Assembly: GCF_004123835.1 (NCBI RefSeq)
Contig: NZ_MZMU01000015.1
Location: 1-64,000 of the forward strand
Reading direction: 5' to 3'
From: Rhizobium leguminosarum
GTDB taxonomy: Bacteria > Pseudomonadota > Alphaproteobacteria > Rhizobiales > Rhizobiaceae
DNA: 64,000 bases
Shown here piece by piece: positions 17,096 through 25,891 of this stretch. The notes below the pieces were generated by a model, which ran no database searches, was not told the DNA's origin, and was given only the letters and a program-made list of their open reading frames with translations. The position numbers and the translations under genes are program-made. Each line of letters opens with the position of its first letter. The first letter of the stretch is position 1.

Positions 17096-17326
17096 TCAGT
17101 TCGCTTGAGCTTTGTATCCGACATCTTTCCGAACCGAAGCGACTCCCTTTACCGCGCGAAGCGCATCGAGTGCGTCAGGATTGACACTACCGTTGACTAT
17201 CATGAAGCGCTCGTGGCTTTGCACCTGTTCGAGGCCTTGCGACTTCAAGTCGCCGACGACCTCTGCCAAACTGCGGGCCTCGTTTTTGTCGATCCGAATG
17301 GTAACTTCAATCTTTTCGGTCGTCAT
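17096..17326 (-). CDS. I9 propeptide-like small protein paired with the subtilase
   Basis: A 76-residue protein, MTTEKIEVTIRIDKNEARSL..., whose start ATG overlaps the subtilase stop (ATGA at 17323-17326). The predicted order of strands and helices is beta-alpha-beta-beta-alpha-beta, with a strand (FMIVNGSV), a helix (NPDALDALRAV) and a final GVASVRKDVGYKAQ that looks like the 'GV..V..D..' end of Inhibitor_I9 propeptides. It has no signal peptide. I infer a separately encoded chaperone or inhibitor of the upstream protease. The I9 assignment is by pattern only and needs a profile search. Confidence 0.6.
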   Translation of the reverse strand: MTTEKIEVTIRIDKNEARSLAEVVGDLKSQGLEQVQSHERFMIVNGSVNPDALDALRAVKGVASVRKDVGYKAQAN

Positions 17327-18678
17327 ACCTCGCCGCTTCCTCTTGCTTGGAGCAGACCCTTGCCAACATCCCTAGCGGGAGAAGATAGAGGCTTTGTAAG
17401 CTGAATCAAGCGCGCCCATAGCGCCCATCCGCGAAACTTCGGATCAGACTGAGCAATAAGAGCCGCAACGCCAGCAACATGTGGAGTCGCCATGCTGGTG
17501 CCATCCCATCGGTCATATTTATCATCGGGCAAGCTCGAAAATATGTCGACGCCAGGAGCGGCAATGTCCACTTCCTGACCAGGATTCAAACCGCCGCATG
17601 AAAACGACGCCGGCACGAAGGGGCGATCCACGGCGCCAACTCCCAGGATCGTGGACGCATTCGCCGGAGAACCAACTGGCGCAATCTGTTGAGGACGAGA
17701 ACTCTCGTTCCCAGCGGCGGCAACAACTAAAGTTCCCGCGTCTAAACATACCTGCCCAATTTGCTCGTAGTCGTCACTCGGCGCATCTCCAAATTGCGTT
17801 GCAGCGCCTAGCGACATCGAAATAACATGGCAACCTTCATCCAGCGCCCATTCCATGCCGGCAATGACCGACCGGTCGGTGCCGAAGCCGTCGTCGCCCA
17901 GCACCTTTCCAGCGTAGATTTCCGCCTCATAGGCGATGCCGTAACGTGGGCCGCTGGTCGGTCGCAATGGACCGCATGCCGTGCCGATGCAATGCGTTCC
18001 GTGACCGTGAACATCGCCTTCGGAACTACGTGTTGCAAAGAGCTTCTTGGTGACGGAACGGCCGACAAAATCCTGATGAGTTTCGTCAAATCCGGTATCC
18101 AGAATTGCCACCTTGATGCCGGCCCCGCTCAGGTCACTTTCGATAGCCCTGACAGCCTGCAGTCCCCAGGTGTTGCTGGTCTCGTCAAAGGCAGCCCGGG
18201 CGACAAGTCCCTCTGCCCCCTTTTTGCCCAATAAGCGATCGACCAGTTCGTTCACAGCGTCACGATAGCCGAGCAGGTAGTCACGGTCCAAAGGGGTTGC
18301 AACGCCGCCCACCGTTCCCTGTGCGAGGTCTAGCCGCTTCGTCAGCGGGCCGCCGAGGGCACGATAGGATCGCTCCGGCCGAGCCGCGCTGACGACCTTC
18401 TGTTGCATGGCATTTTGCAACATGGGCTTCAGTCTCTCGCCGTCACGGCGCACAATTGCGATTCCGAAACGTTCGAAGTACTGAACATCAGCGCCGTCGA
18501 AATCATTTGGCACCGCCACGGCGCTGCGAAAATCTTTGGACGACGCGACACGGAAGCCGCCTTTTTCGAGTTGCTGTACACCCTCGCTCCTTGCTTTGGG
18601 TGTAAATCGCACCACCATGCCAAGACCCGATGTGCCGTCGCCCGGTGCGTTGACCCTGCCTCGTGTTGATTTCGCCAT
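17323..18678 (-). CDS. S8 subtilisin-family serine peptidase, intracellular type
   Basis: A 451-aa subtilase with a complete triad: Asp194 (VAILDTGFDETH), His226 (HGHGTHCIGT), Ser395 (DGTSMATPHVAG), and oxyanion Asn324 (AAAGNES). GGGGAGAG precedes the ATG at 18678. The first 170 residues lack a signal peptide and lack an obvious inhibitory propeptide of the usual I9 length and position, although a short MVVRFTPKA...GGFRV stretch is strand-rich. The peptidase is thus probably cytoplasmic, or leaves by another route. The overlapping downstream gene may supply an I9-like domain in trans. Confidence 0.9.
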   Translation of the reverse strand: MAKSTRGRVNAPGDGTSGLGMVVRFTPKARSEGVQQLEKGGFRVASSKDFRSAVAVPNDFDGADVQYFERFGIAIVRRDGERLKPMLQNAMQQKVVSAARPERSYRALGGPLTKRLDLAQGTVGGVATPLDRDYLLGYRDAVNELVDRLLGKKGAEGLVARAAFDETSNTWGLQAVRAIESDLSGAGIKVAILDTGFDETHQDFVGRSVTKKLFATRSSEGDVHGHGTHCIGTACGPLRPTSGPRYGIAYEAEIYAGKVLGDDGFGTDRSVIAGMEWALDEGCHVISMSLGAATQFGDAPSDDYEQIGQVCLDAGTLVVAAAGNESSRPQQIAPVGSPANASTILGVGAVDRPFVPASFSCGGLNPGQEVDIAAPGVDIFSSLPDDKYDRWDGTSMATPHVAGVAALIAQSDPKFRGWALWARLIQLTKPLSSPARDVGKGLLQARGSGEV

Positions 18679-19365
18679 GATATCAACTCTCCCCCATCTT
18701 TCACGGTTTCAAAGCAATACAAAAGCCGCAAGCTTGGTGCGGCATACCCGTTAATCGAGCCGACACTCGCGTTCGGGACAGCGGCGACCCTGCAGGTAGA
18801 TCGATGCGGATTGACTAGATGTTTTTTCCGCTGATTTGCCGCGAGAACACAAAGCTTCGCCAACCGAAAATTGGAGCGTTCGGCAGGCAAGCATAATAAA
18901 TTGTACCTTGTAGGTCGATTTCGGGATGTACTTCCCCTGGCCGAAATCTCGGCGGCAAATATACATCTTAATGTTGAGTTAGCAAATGAAAATTCTAGCG
19001 GTCGTTCGCCGGCGTTTCATTGTTTTTCAGGTAGCCTATACTTCTACATCTCCTTCCCATTGGATTTACTCGTTATTTATGTGCCTGAGGAGGCTCTGTC
19101 CGATTATCGATACTGCCGTGCAATAACGGACTTGCCGCGAAAAGCGCCAGCGATGCCGGCTGTGGCACTGCTTACAGCGAGGCACCAACATCGGGGCAGG
19201 GGATACGATGTGCACAAAACGAGTGCGCTAAATCCGCACAGATATCGACTGGGTTTACGGGCAATTTACCAACTTTAAGATGAATAATAGCCCAATATGA
19301 TTAGTTGACTTCGCGTTCTAGCTGTATGAATTATCCCGCGGGCTGGAAAACGGAGGGTGTTGCCA
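18679..19365. other. gene-free stretch of lower GC between subtilase and peroxidase
   Basis: About 690 bases with visibly lower GC, above all 18895-19080 and 19255-19345, and stop codons in most frames. Short frames on both strands have neither ribosome sites nor coding-like composition. It must hold the promoters of both divergent flanking genes. The base composition differs from the rest of the window and may mark an acquired segment or decayed DNA. Confidence 0.55.
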
Positions 19366-21147
19366 ATGGCAATCGTTTTTCAATCGCACGGGGGTGCGGA
19401 GAAAGAGCGCGCAGTTCCAGGCCCGAGCGTTCGGGCCGGGCGGCCAGCGACGGGTGACGTCGCGGTCGATGAAGAAGCTGACTTCGGTTATTTCGTACCG
19501 CCATTAGATGCGCCAGAGAATTACCTTCCCAACACGGCGGAAACGCTTGGGGAGCTCGATGAGCTCGGCGAAATGATGATTGATGTTGTCGCGACGCCGA
19601 CGAGCGAGGATCCGACGGAAGATTCCACGCTCCCGCCTGTATTCACATATTGGGGACAATTCCTGGATCACGAGTTGACGGCCCGAACTGATCGCGAAGG
19701 GGCGATCTCGAGCATGGTCAACGCACACCCACCTGTCGCCTCGTCGACAGTGGAGAGCCAGTTCAGGAATGCTCGCTCGCCCCGTTTCGATCTGGATAGT
19801 GTCTACGGCGGATCTGCCGTCGGCGAGGGGATCGATGCAGATGTTGTCAAAGTGATCTCCGGCCTCCGTCACCCCACACTGACAAACAAGATGCGTGTCG
19901 GGACAGCCGTCGATCCGGGGCCACTTCCAGACAACCTCGACGAACATCGTGACCTCCCTCGCTACGGCCAGGTCCAGTCGTCTGTCCGCGAGGCGGCTTT
20001 ACGTCTGGCTCAGGCCGCGATGACTCCCGAGGCGTTTCAGAAATTCTCCGATACCTTGCCCCAGCGTGCGATAATCGGAGATAATCGCAACGATGAAAAT
20101 CTCGTCGTCGCGCAGTTCCATCTGAGCTTTCTCCGGTTTCATAACAAGGCAGTCGACTATCTTGCATCGCATGATACGGGCTGGATCGCCGATTTCAGCT
20201 CAGCGCAGGCTCTGACAAGACTCCATTACCAATGGTTGATTGTAGAAGGATATCTCAAGGGCGTTTGCGATCCGGTTGTGGTGGACCGCGTCGTCAAGGA
20301 TCGGGCTTCTCATTTCTTCAAATTCAGAGCCGAGTTCGATGCCCGGAGGCAGAATACCCGGCTCGGCAATGCTCTGCCGTTGGAGTTCTCCACGGCGGCT
20401 TATCGGTTCGGTCATTCCATGGTCAGAACCTTCTATGACTACAACAAGAACTTTGGGCGGCCGGGCACAGGTATTCTACCGCGCGCCACCTTGAAGTTGC
20501 TTTTCGAATTCACTGGCGGCGGCGGCAGGCTGGATGACGACAAGAAGCTGCCCAAGAACTGGATAATCGACTGGACGCGCTTTACGGGAGCCGATCCCCA
20601 TGATGCGAGCGATGGGGAGCCGGCCCGTCTTGCCAGGAGGATCGATACGGAACTTGCTCCGCCATTGCATACGCTGTTCAAGGAGGGGGAGGACCAGGCC
20701 GACCAACAGCTCAAGGAGTTGTTCAAGAACCTGGCAAGGCGAAACCTTCGTCGAGGCTACAATCTCAGGCTCCCGACGGGCCAGGCTTTGCACAAGCATC
20801 TCAACCAGATTGGCGCGGTGCAGTCCTCGCCGATCCAAGATGTCTCAGCATTGTTCGCCGCGAAACCCGATTTGAAGAGCTTCCTCGCCGGTACTGCATC
20901 GCGTTTCCACGAGCGTACGCCGCTCTGGTTCTACATTCTGGCCGAAGCCGAGGCTGCAGGCGGAAATCGATTGGGCGAAGTCGGGAGCTGTCTCGTGGCG
21001 TCGACCTTCGTGGGCGTGCTGCTGGCGGATCCGGACTCGGCTCTTTCGCGTGGGTTCACGCCCAATCAGAGCCCTCTCAAGATGCCAGATAATACGCCGA
21101 TCGACTCGATCGCCAAGTGGATGCGGTTCGCGGCGGTCATGCAATAG
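19366..21147 (+). CDS. animal-type haem peroxidase (peroxidase-cyclooxygenase superfamily)
   Basis: A 593-aa protein; the ATG at 19366 has GGAGGG eight bases upstream (a GTG at 19357 is less likely). It has the mammalian-type haem site: distal His102 with Asp101 (GQFLDHELT), catalytic Arg241 and Glu244 (GDNRNDEN), FLRFHNK, and proximal His350 (AAYRFGHSMVR). Asp101 and Glu244 correspond to the residues that form haem esters in myeloperoxidase-like enzymes, so covalent haem is possible. No signal peptide is seen. It would oxidise halides or organic substrates with peroxide; the physiological role in bacteria is unclear. Confidence 0.9.
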   Translation: MAIVFQSHGGAEKERAVPGPSVRAGRPATGDVAVDEEADFGYFVPPLDAPENYLPNTAETLGELDELGEMMIDVVATPTSEDPTEDSTLPPVFTYWGQFLDHELTARTDREGAISSMVNAHPPVASSTVESQFRNARSPRFDLDSVYGGSAVGEGIDADVVKVISGLRHPTLTNKMRVGTAVDPGPLPDNLDEHRDLPRYGQVQSSVREAALRLAQAAMTPEAFQKFSDTLPQRAIIGDNRNDENLVVAQFHLSFLRFHNKAVDYLASHDTGWIADFSSAQALTRLHYQWLIVEGYLKGVCDPVVVDRVVKDRASHFFKFRAEFDARRQNTRLGNALPLEFSTAAYRFGHSMVRTFYDYNKNFGRPGTGILPRATLKLLFEFTGGGGRLDDDKKLPKNWIIDWTRFTGADPHDASDGEPARLARRIDTELAPPLHTLFKEGEDQADQQLKELFKNLARRNLRRGYNLRLPTGQALHKHLNQIGAVQSSPIQDVSALFAAKPDLKSFLAGTASRFHERTPLWFYILAEAEAAGGNRLGEVGSCLVASTFVGVLLADPDSALSRGFTPNQSPLKMPDNTPIDSIAKWMRFAAVMQ

Positions 21148-21159
21148 TGCTCGCAAGAC

Positions 21160-21188
21160 TTTGCCTCGCTGCACCGCAGCGAGGCAAA
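21160..21188. terminator. perfect 13-bp hairpin between convergent genes
   Basis: TTTGCCTCGCTGC (21160-21172) pairs with GCAGCGAGGCAAA (21176-21188) around a 3-base loop, between the ends of the peroxidase and phhA genes. There is no long T-run, but the position suits a bidirectional terminator. Confidence 0.5.
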
Positions 21189-21207
21189 CCGCCATATCAT
21201 CCGCGAT

Positions 21208-21999
21208 TTACGACGCTTTGGCTTCGAAAGCGGGGGCGAAATCACCCAGCGATTTTGCCTTGAGGATGGTGGCCTCGATATCCTGCTCCACGATCGCTTC
21301 AAGATCGGCGAAGCTGTCGATGACATAGTAGATCGGCTGGAGGATATCGATCCGGTAGGGCGTCCGGAGCACGCTCAACAGTTCGAACGGCCGGAATTCG
21401 CACGCCTTGCCTTCCATTGCCGCCTTCGCTTCGCTGGGCGATGAGACGATGCCAGCGCCGAAGCAGCGGCGGCCTTGCGGCGTATTGATCAGCCCGAATT
21501 CGACGGTAAACCAGAAGATCCGGAACAGATGCCATGAATAGCCCTTGCCCAGGCGGACGGCCGTTTCGCCGAAATGCCGGACGAAATTGGCATAGCTCTG
21601 GTTGGTGAGCATGGGGCAGTGGCCGAAAACCTCGTGGAACAGGTCCGGCTCTTCGATATAGTCGATATGCTCGCGACGGCGCAGGAAGGTTGCAAGCGGG
21701 AATTTGCCTTGCGACAGAAGCTCATAAAAGCGTGAGGGCGGAATGAGCGCCGGCACGCCTTCAACGCCGAAGCCGGTGGTCTCGTTCAGGCGTCTGTTCA
21801 CGTCGAGAAGCTGCGGCACCTTATCCGGCTTCAGCCCCAGCATTTTGACGCCGTCCAGATATTCGCGGCAGGCTGTATCGGCCAGCAGCTTCATCTGACG
21901 CCGGTAGAGTTCGCCCCAGATCGCATCTTCATCCGGAGTGTAGTCATACAAACCGTCCGGCCCGGGTAGTTTGGCGGTGTAGCTGCTTTCCTTGGTCAT
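21208..21999 (-). CDS. phhA: phenylalanine 4-monooxygenase
   Basis: A 263-aa pterin-dependent aromatic amino acid hydroxylase of normal bacterial length. The iron ligands are His122 and His127 (FHEVFGHCP) and Glu167 (FWFTVEFGL); the pterin/substrate region FGVEGVPALIPP is also present. It converts phenylalanine to tyrosine in the cytoplasm, feeding the homogentisate pathway encoded at 23306-27546. GGGAGGATC precedes the ATG. It is divergent from an Lrp/AsnC gene, its likely regulator. I see no pterin dehydratase gene (phhB) in the window. Confidence 0.95.
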   Translation of the reverse strand: MTKESSYTAKLPGPDGLYDYTPDEDAIWGELYRRQMKLLADTACREYLDGVKMLGLKPDKVPQLLDVNRRLNETTGFGVEGVPALIPPSRFYELLSQGKFPLATFLRRREHIDYIEEPDLFHEVFGHCPMLTNQSYANFVRHFGETAVRLGKGYSWHLFRIFWFTVEFGLINTPQGRRCFGAGIVSSPSEAKAAMEGKACEFRPFELLSVLRTPYRIDILQPIYYVIDSFADLEAIVEQDIEATILKAKSLGDFAPAFEAKAS

Positions 22000-22032
22000 A
22001 GGCTGATCCTCCCGAGAACGGCGCTTTTCCTG

Positions 22033-22110
22033 CCATTATGATCCGAGTTTGGAGGATTTTCTTTTCTTTCATGCTGGCTATCGCCATAATGGTGGCAAAT
22101 ATTCCCGAAA
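22033..22110. promoter_or_regulatory. phhA/lrp divergent control region with inverted repeats
   Basis: CCATTATG at 22033-22040 is mirrored by CATAATGG at 22085-22092, 52 bases away (about five helical turns). The second copy is part of GCCATAATGGTGGC. GTGGCA also repeats directly just after. Widely spaced inverted sites suit an Lrp/AsnC octamer wrapping the shared promoter region. Confidence 0.4.
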
Positions 22111-22122
22111 GTGGCACCAAAA

Positions 22123-22584
22123 ATGAAAGAACCTGGGAATTTTCGCCGCAAGCTTCTGCAGCTCGTCCAGGCCGACGGCAGCCTGTCGCTGGCCGACCTG
22201 GCGGAAAAGGCCGGCATGTCGCAGAGTTCGGCCTGGCGGAAGATCCAGGAGCTTGAAGCCGACGGCGTCATCCGCAAGCGTGTGACGCTGCTCGATCCTG
22301 GCAAACTCGATCTCAAGCTCTGCGTCATCGCGCATGTGACGTTGGAGGATCACCACGAAGAGGCGGTGGCGTCTTTCGCTGCGGTGGTGCTGGAGCGGCC
22401 GGAGATCATGGAATGCTACGCCCTGTCAGGCGCCTTCGACTACATGCTGAAGATAAGGGCAAGCGACGTGGAAAGCTACGAAGCCTTCATGACCCGCTAT
22501 CTCATGCGCAACCCGCATGTGCGCACGGTGGTCTCGAGCTTTGTGCTGCGCGAGCTGAAATTCTCGACCGAACTGCCGCTCTAA
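22123..22584 (+). CDS. Lrp/AsnC-family regulator, probable phhA regulator
   Basis: A 153-aa regulator (ATG at 22123; an in-frame GTG at 22111 is possible, and neither has a clear ribosome site). It has an N-terminal helix-turn-helix (LADLAEKAGMSQSSAWRKIQ) and a C-terminal ligand-binding RAM domain (VIAHVTLE, CYALSGAFDYMLKI). It is divergent from phhA with about 120 bp between them, the usual layout for AsnC-type regulators of amino acid catabolism. The ligand is probably an aromatic amino acid, by inference. Confidence 0.88.
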   Translation: MKEPGNFRRKLLQLVQADGSLSLADLAEKAGMSQSSAWRKIQELEADGVIRKRVTLLDPGKLDLKLCVIAHVTLEDHHEEAVASFAAVVLERPEIMECYALSGAFDYMLKIRASDVESYEAFMTRYLMRNPHVRTVVSSFVLRELKFSTELPL

Positions 22585-22630
22585 CGCAATTCCAGGAAAA
22601 GTGTGAAGCGGTTTTCCGTCCGGAATTGCG
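22585..22630. repeat. rhizobial palindromic intergenic element (family A)
   Basis: The ends CGCAATTCC and GGAATTGCG are inverted, with the core GGAAAAGTGTGAAGCGGTTT between them. The core GAAAAGTG...GCGGTTTTC is shared with the elements at 35450-35493 and 41614-41661. It begins directly after the stop codon of the upstream lrp gene. Confidence 0.8.
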
Positions 22631-22695
22631 TAAAAAGGGTGATGTGACGTTTATCGCCGAACGAGGCAGCGGAATCATCGCGTGCTGTCGCCATG

Positions 22696-23175
22696 TCAGT
22701 GCCCCGGCATCAGCACCGGAAAGCCTTCGAACGTCTTCAGCGTGTCGAGGACGATCGACGTCTTCACGTGCTGCACCGACTCGTGGGGCAACAGCACGTC
22801 GTTGACGAATTTGGAGAGGTCGGCGAGCCCGCGGGTCGCGACCGTCAGGTGATAATCCATTTCACCGGTTAGCGCATAGGCTTCGAGAATCTCCGGCAGT
22901 CCGTTGATCAGTTGCGAAAATCGGCGGGCATTGTCTCTATTGTGGGTCGCAAGCGTCACGGAGATGACCACCAGCATATCGAGACCCAGCTTCTGCCGAT
23001 CGAGGTAGGCCCGGTAGCTGCGGATATATCCTTCAGCCTCCAGTCTCGTGCGCCGGCGCGAGCATTGCGACGGTGAAAGCGCAATCCGCTCACCCAACTC
23101 GTTGTTCGTCAACCTGCCGTCCTTTTGAAGTTCCTGGAGCAGGCGCAAATCCAATTTATCGAGCGGCTCATCCAT
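22696..23175 (-). CDS. Lrp/AsnC-family regulator, probable hpd/hmg regulator
   Basis: A 159-aa regulator; the start at 23175 is preferred because GGAG lies upstream within the longer frame that begins at 23196. It shows LDLRLLQELQKDGRLTNNEL, the recognition helix segment LSPSQCSRRRTRL and a C-terminal RAM domain (EAYALTGEMDYHL). It is divergent from hppD with 130 bp between them, which contain two TGCAA-N5-TTGCA-type inverted repeats. It faces the other lrp gene tail to tail. Control of tyrosine catabolism is inferred from position. Confidence 0.88.
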   Translation of the reverse strand: MDEPLDKLDLRLLQELQKDGRLTNNELGERIALSPSQCSRRRTRLEAEGYIRSYRAYLDRQKLGLDMLVVISVTLATHNRDNARRFSQLINGLPEILEAYALTGEMDYHLTVATRGLADLSKFVNDVLLPHESVQHVKTSIVLDTLKTFEGFPVLMPGH

Positions 23176-23235
23176 TGCACCAAATCTCCAAAACACTCAC
23201 GGATCGTGCATAATCTCTTCCCAGGGCATAAAGAA

Positions 23236-23285
23236 TGCAAGAACTTTGCACGCGTTTTGGGCCACACTTTGCATATCAAATGCAA
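23236..23285. promoter_or_regulatory. paired inverted repeats in the lrp-hppD intergenic region
   Basis: TGCAA-N5-TTGCA at 23236-23250 and TTGCAT-N5-ATGCAA at 23269-23285 are two inverted repeats with identical 5-base spacers, their centres 34 bases apart, just upstream of the hppD ribosome site. They are good operator candidates for the divergent Lrp-type regulator. Confidence 0.55.
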
Positions 23286-23305
23286 TCTCCTCTGGAGGAA
23301 AGAAA

Positions 23306-24415
23306 ATGGGTCCTTTCCCGCATGATGCGCCGCCCTCGGAAATCACCGCCGACAATCCGGCCGGCACCGACGGCTTCGAATTCGTCGAATTTGCCCATCC
23401 TGAACCCGAGACGCTGCGCGAACTCTTCACACGCATGGGCTATGTTGCGGTCGCCAGGCATAAGACGAAAGACATCACCGTCTGGCGCCAGGGCGATATC
23501 AACTATGTCCTGAACGCCGAACCGGGCAGTCATGCCGCGCGTTTCGTCGCAAATCATGGTCCCTGCGCCCCATCGATGGCCTGGCGCGTCGTCGACGCCA
23601 AACACGCCTTCGATCACGCGGTGTCCAAAGGCGCTGTTCCCTATGACGGGGACGACAAGGCGCTCGACGTGCCGGCAATTGTCGGCATTGGCGGCTCGCT
23701 GCTCTATTTTGTCGAGACCTATGGGGCAAAGGGATCGGCCTACGAGACCGAGTTCGATTGGCTCGGCGAGAGCAACCCGCATCCCCAGGGGATCGGCTTT
23801 TATTATCTCGACCATCTGACGCACAACGTCTTTCGCGGCAACATGGACAAGTGGTGGGATTTTTACCGCAACCTGTTCAATTTCAAGCAGATCCACTTCT
23901 TCGATATCGATGGGCGCATCACCGGTCTGGTCAGCCGCGCCATCACCTCGCCCTGTGGCAAAATCCGCATTCCGCTGAATGAATCGAAGGACGACACCAG
24001 CCAGATCGAGGAGTATCTGAAGAAGTACAAGGGCGAGGGCATTCAGCACATCGCCGTTGGAACGGAGGATATTTACGACGCCACCGACAGGCTTGCCGAC
24101 AACGGCCTGCGCTTTATGCCGGGTCCGCCGGAGACCTATTACGACATGTCCTATGAGCGCGTGAACGGCCATAGTGAACCGGTCGAACGCATGAAGAAAC
24201 ACGGCATCCTCATCGATGGCGAAGGTGTGGTGAATGGCGGCATGACGAAAATCCTGCTGCAGATCTTCTCCAAGACCGTCATCGGCCCGATCTTCTTCGA
24301 ATTCATCCAGCGCAAGGGTGACGAGGGCTTTGGCGAAGGCAATTTCCGCGCTCTTTTCGAGTCGATCGAGGCCGATCAGATCAAGCGTGGTGTCATCGGG
24401 ACCGCAGCGGAGTAA
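23306..24415 (+). CDS. hppD: 4-hydroxyphenylpyruvate dioxygenase
   Basis: A 369-aa two-domain vicinal-oxygen-chelate enzyme; the ATG at 23306 follows GGAGGAAAG. The Fe(II) ligands are His in LDHLTHNV, His in IQHIAVGTEDI and Glu in the C-terminal EGNFRALFESIE; RKGDEGFGEGN is the family C-terminal signature. It turns 4-hydroxyphenylpyruvate into homogentisate in tyrosine breakdown. It is the first gene of the hppD-hmgA-fahA-maiA set and divergent from an Lrp-type regulator. Confidence 0.95.
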   Translation: MGPFPHDAPPSEITADNPAGTDGFEFVEFAHPEPETLRELFTRMGYVAVARHKTKDITVWRQGDINYVLNAEPGSHAARFVANHGPCAPSMAWRVVDAKHAFDHAVSKGAVPYDGDDKALDVPAIVGIGGSLLYFVETYGAKGSAYETEFDWLGESNPHPQGIGFYYLDHLTHNVFRGNMDKWWDFYRNLFNFKQIHFFDIDGRITGLVSRAITSPCGKIRIPLNESKDDTSQIEEYLKKYKGEGIQHIAVGTEDIYDATDRLADNGLRFMPGPPETYYDMSYERVNGHSEPVERMKKHGILIDGEGVVNGGMTKILLQIFSKTVIGPIFFEFIQRKGDEGFGEGNFRALFESIEADQIKRGVIGTAAE

Positions 24416-24424
24416 ACTCTAAAG

Positions 24425-24455
24425 CGCAGTGCGTCTTTTCAGACGCGCGGCACAG
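24425..24455. repeat. partial family-B hairpin in the hmgA leader
   Basis: GCGTCT (24431-24436) and AGACGC (24441-24446) form a hairpin with a TTTC loop. GCGTCTTTTCAGACGCGC is the core of the second hairpin of the family-B elements at 37498-37600 and 48321-48424. It lies between hppD and hmgA, about 20 bases before the hmgA ribosome site. Confidence 0.6.
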
Positions 24456-24477
24456 GAGTTTTCGGGGAGGAGTGAGC

Positions 24478-25839
24478 ATGGACCAGACATCGATCCAGAC
24501 GTCCGACGGTGAAGCCGCGACGGCAAACAAACTGAAATATATGCCGGGGTTCGGCAATGACTTCGAAACCGAGTCGCTTCCCGGCGCCTTGCCGCAGGGC
24601 CAAAACAGTCCCCAGAAATGCAATTACGGTCTCTATGCGGAGCAGCTTTCCGGCTCGCCGTTCACCGCGCCGCGCGGGACCAACGAAAGGTCCTGGCTCT
24701 ATCGCATCCGCCCGAGCGTGCGCCACACCCGCCGCTTCTCCAACGCGTCTTATCCGCTCTGGAAAACTGCGCCTTGCCTGGACGAACATTCGCTTCCTCT
24801 CGGCCAGCTTCGCTGGGATCCCATCCCGGCACCCTCGGAGAGGCTGACATTCCTTGAAGGGGTGCGGACCATCACCACGGCAGGCGATGCCACCACCCAG
24901 GTGGGCATGTCAGCCCATGCCTATGTCTTCAATGAGGACATGGTCGACGATTACTTCTTCAACGCCGACGGTGAATTGCTGATCGTGCCGCAGCTTGGCG
25001 CTATCAGAGTGTTCACCGAAATGGGCATCATGGACGTCGAGCCTCTGGAAATATGCCTCATCCCCCGCGGCATGATGTTCAAGATTCTGAGGTGTGGCGA
25101 GCAGACGGTCTGGCGTGGCTATATATGCGAGAACTACGGCGCCAAGTTCACCCTGCCGGACCGCGGACCGATCGGTGCCAACTGCCTGGCAAATCCGCGC
25201 GACTTCAAGACGCCCGTCGCCGCTTTCGAGGATAAGGAAACGCCGTGCCGCGTGCATGTGAAGTGGTGCGGAAAATTCTATGTCACCGACATCGGCCACT
25301 CGCCGCTGGATGTGGTGGCCTGGCACGGCAACTACGCCCCGTTCAAATACGACCTGCGGACATTTTCTCCTGTTGGAGCGATCCGCTTCGATCATCCCGA
25401 TCCGTCGATCTTTTCGGTGCTGACCGCCCCGACCGAAGATGCGGGCACGGCGAATGTCGATTTCGTGATCTTTCCGCCGCGCTGGCTGGTCGCCGAGCAC
25501 ACGTTCCGTCCGCCTTGGTACCACCGCAACATCATGAGCGAATTCATGGGGCTGATCCACGGCCAGTATGACGCTAAGGAAGAGGGCTTCGTGCCGGGTG
25601 GCATGAGCCTGCACAACATGATGCTTCCCCACGGGCCGGACGCGCTCGCCTTCGAAAAGGCATCCAATACCGAGCTCAAACCCGTGAAACTAGATCACAC
25701 CATGGCCTTCATGTTCGAAACCCGGTACCCGCAGCAACTGACGAAATACGCAGCCGAGCTTGAAACGCTGCAGGATAATTACCTGGAATGCTGGGACGGG
25801 CTGGAACGCAAGTTCGACGGAACCCCGGGCATCAAGTGA
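24478..25839 (+). CDS. hmgA: homogentisate 1,2-dioxygenase
   Basis: A 453-aa enzyme of normal length. The ATG at 24478 is chosen because GGAGG lies seven bases upstream (an in-frame GTG is at 24472). N-terminal signature KYMPGFGNDFETE; C-terminal iron-site region with TFRPPWYHRNIMSEFMGLI and GGMSLHNMMLPHGPD. It opens the homogentisate ring to maleylacetoacetate in the cytoplasm. It is 62 bp after hppD, with the family-B hairpin in the gap that could affect readthrough or message stability. Confidence 0.95.
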   Translation: MDQTSIQTSDGEAATANKLKYMPGFGNDFETESLPGALPQGQNSPQKCNYGLYAEQLSGSPFTAPRGTNERSWLYRIRPSVRHTRRFSNASYPLWKTAPCLDEHSLPLGQLRWDPIPAPSERLTFLEGVRTITTAGDATTQVGMSAHAYVFNEDMVDDYFFNADGELLIVPQLGAIRVFTEMGIMDVEPLEICLIPRGMMFKILRCGEQTVWRGYICENYGAKFTLPDRGPIGANCLANPRDFKTPVAAFEDKETPCRVHVKWCGKFYVTDIGHSPLDVVAWHGNYAPFKYDLRTFSPVGAIRFDHPDPSIFSVLTAPTEDAGTANVDFVIFPPRWLVAEHTFRPPWYHRNIMSEFMGLIHGQYDAKEEGFVPGGMSLHNMMLPHGPDALAFEKASNTELKPVKLDHTMAFMFETRYPQQLTKYAAELETLQDNYLECWDGLERKFDGTPGIK

Positions 25840-25891
25840 TGGATCAAGTGATGCATTAAGTGAAGTCATCCTCCGGCACGGAATTTCGGAC

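Noticed and set aside
18871..19278. A 135-codon plus-strand frame in the low-GC gap
   Set aside because: It has no ribosome site, no domain and irregular composition; treated as noncoding.
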